A stretch of DNA of 64,000 nucleotides. It comes from Amia ocellicauda (lineage: Eukaryota > Chordata > Actinopteri > Amiiformes > Amiidae). Location: assembly GCF_036373705.1 (NCBI RefSeq), contig NC_089852.1, positions 30,132,707-30,196,706 of the forward strand. Reading direction: 5' to 3'. Positions within the stretch are counted from its first letter, which is position 1. Every line of letters begins with the position of its first letter. This document shows, in pieces, positions 63,385-64,000 of the stretch. The position numbers and the translations under genes were made by a program. The notes beneath the pieces are model-generated. The model was given only the letters and a program-made list of their open reading frames with translations. It was not told the DNA's origin and ran no database searches.

Positions 63385-63486
63385 GGAATAAAAAGAAGAG
63401 GATTAATGGATCCAAGAACAAACAAAAATATGAGACATCACTGAAAGCATGAACATTTTAGAGTATAGGCTGATGATGATGATATG
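63385..63486 (+). mobile_element. Second LINE 3' tail, sense orientation
   Basis: Ends with TATAGGCTGATGATGATGAT, the same 3' tail as the antisense fragment at 63060. Preceded by a decayed Lys-rich frame. Probably another 5'-truncated copy of the same family. Confidence 0.5.
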
Positions 63487-63950
63487 TATACATATATGTT
63501 GTATATGGCAAACCCAGGAGGGGTTTCTTTGCTTCAAACAGAATCATAGTTGCCTCGGTAACCACTTCCATATAGAGGATTGCCTAACATATTTATGAAA
63601 TTGGGGCATGTTGTTTGGGATAGCCAAGGGACATGGGATTGGACATGTGGCCAGGGTTTCAATAGGCAGGAGTCAGCTCTTCAGATGGCAGTACTCTGAC
63701 TGGAATAACTGAAACCGATGTCCAAGCGGCGCAGGGTCAGGTGTCAGTGAAGTGTTGTGTAGAGACAGCTACAATCCTGACCCAGCCAATCAAACACTAA
63801 AGCACACAGAAACAAAAGGAGTACAAGAATAAGTTGCCTACAGCCTATCATATGACCTCAATGATAATATCCTGAACAAATGAACTAAATAATACAAGAC
63901 TCCATTTAAAATATATCTCCTGGGGCACAGTAAACAGTGACGTCACAGAA

Positions 63951-64000
63951 GTATATATATATATATACACATACACACACACTACCATTCAAAGGTTTGG
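63951..64000. mobile_element. (AT)n and a Tc1-like terminal repeat, cut by the window edge
   Basis: AT and CA dinucleotides lead into CACTACCATTCAAAGGTTTG. This matches the start of a terminal inverted repeat common on fish Tc1-like elements. The body lies outside the window. Confidence 0.55.

Overview
This is vertebrate nuclear DNA, most likely from a ray-finned fish. It carries spliced genes with GT-AG introns, GC-rich promoter patches, abundant (CA)n, (CT)n and (AT)n microsatellites, Tc1/mariner and hAT elements, and CR1/L2-like LINE tails. The compact introns and the style of the LINE tail suggest an early-branching ray-finned fish (gar, bowfin, sturgeon or similar), but that placement is inference. 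There are no prokaryotic genes, operons or CRISPR arrays.

Four protein-coding genes can be read completely and assigned with confidence. GPR12 (+, coding exon 4349-5359) is an orphan Gs-coupled receptor of 336 aa. WASF3 (-, coding 20978 down to 14981, eight coding exons, 511 aa) is the WAVE3 actin nucleation-promoting factor. CDK8 (-, coding 44253 down to 32445, 13 exons, 464 aa) is the Mediator kinase. RNF6 (+, coding 47277-49911, three coding exons, 707 aa) is a RING-H2 E3 ubiquitin ligase. All exon phases join in frame with no stop. Order and orientation match the human 13q12 block (GPR12-WASF3-CDK8-RNF6): GPR12 and WASF3 converge tail to tail, WASF3 and CDK8 are in tandem, and CDK8 and RNF6 diverge from a shared GC-rich interval.

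Beyond RNF6, where human has SHISA2, I instead see a CpG-rich first-exon candidate (54896-54938) joining in phase to an exon at 59253-59381 and possibly 59475-59567. I do not recognise the product. A second first-exon-like segment lies at 61214-61255.

Non-genic structure includes a modular G/T-rich minisatellite of about 2.5 kb (10299-12825) between GPR12 and WASF3. A cluster of DNA transposons sits between WASF3 and CDK8 (28.4-30.1 kb): a 256-bp element with perfect 14-bp inverted ends, an internally deleted Tc1/mariner element with DD36E spacing, and a 192-bp hAT-type MITE with a perfect 8-bp target duplication. LINE remnants occur at 22.57-23.04 kb and 63.06-63.49 kb, and a Tc1-like terminus is cut by the right window edge.

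Functionally the four known genes are unrelated in pathway (cAMP signalling, actin remodelling, transcription, ubiquitination). Their shared neighbourhood reflects conserved synteny, not an operon-like unit.
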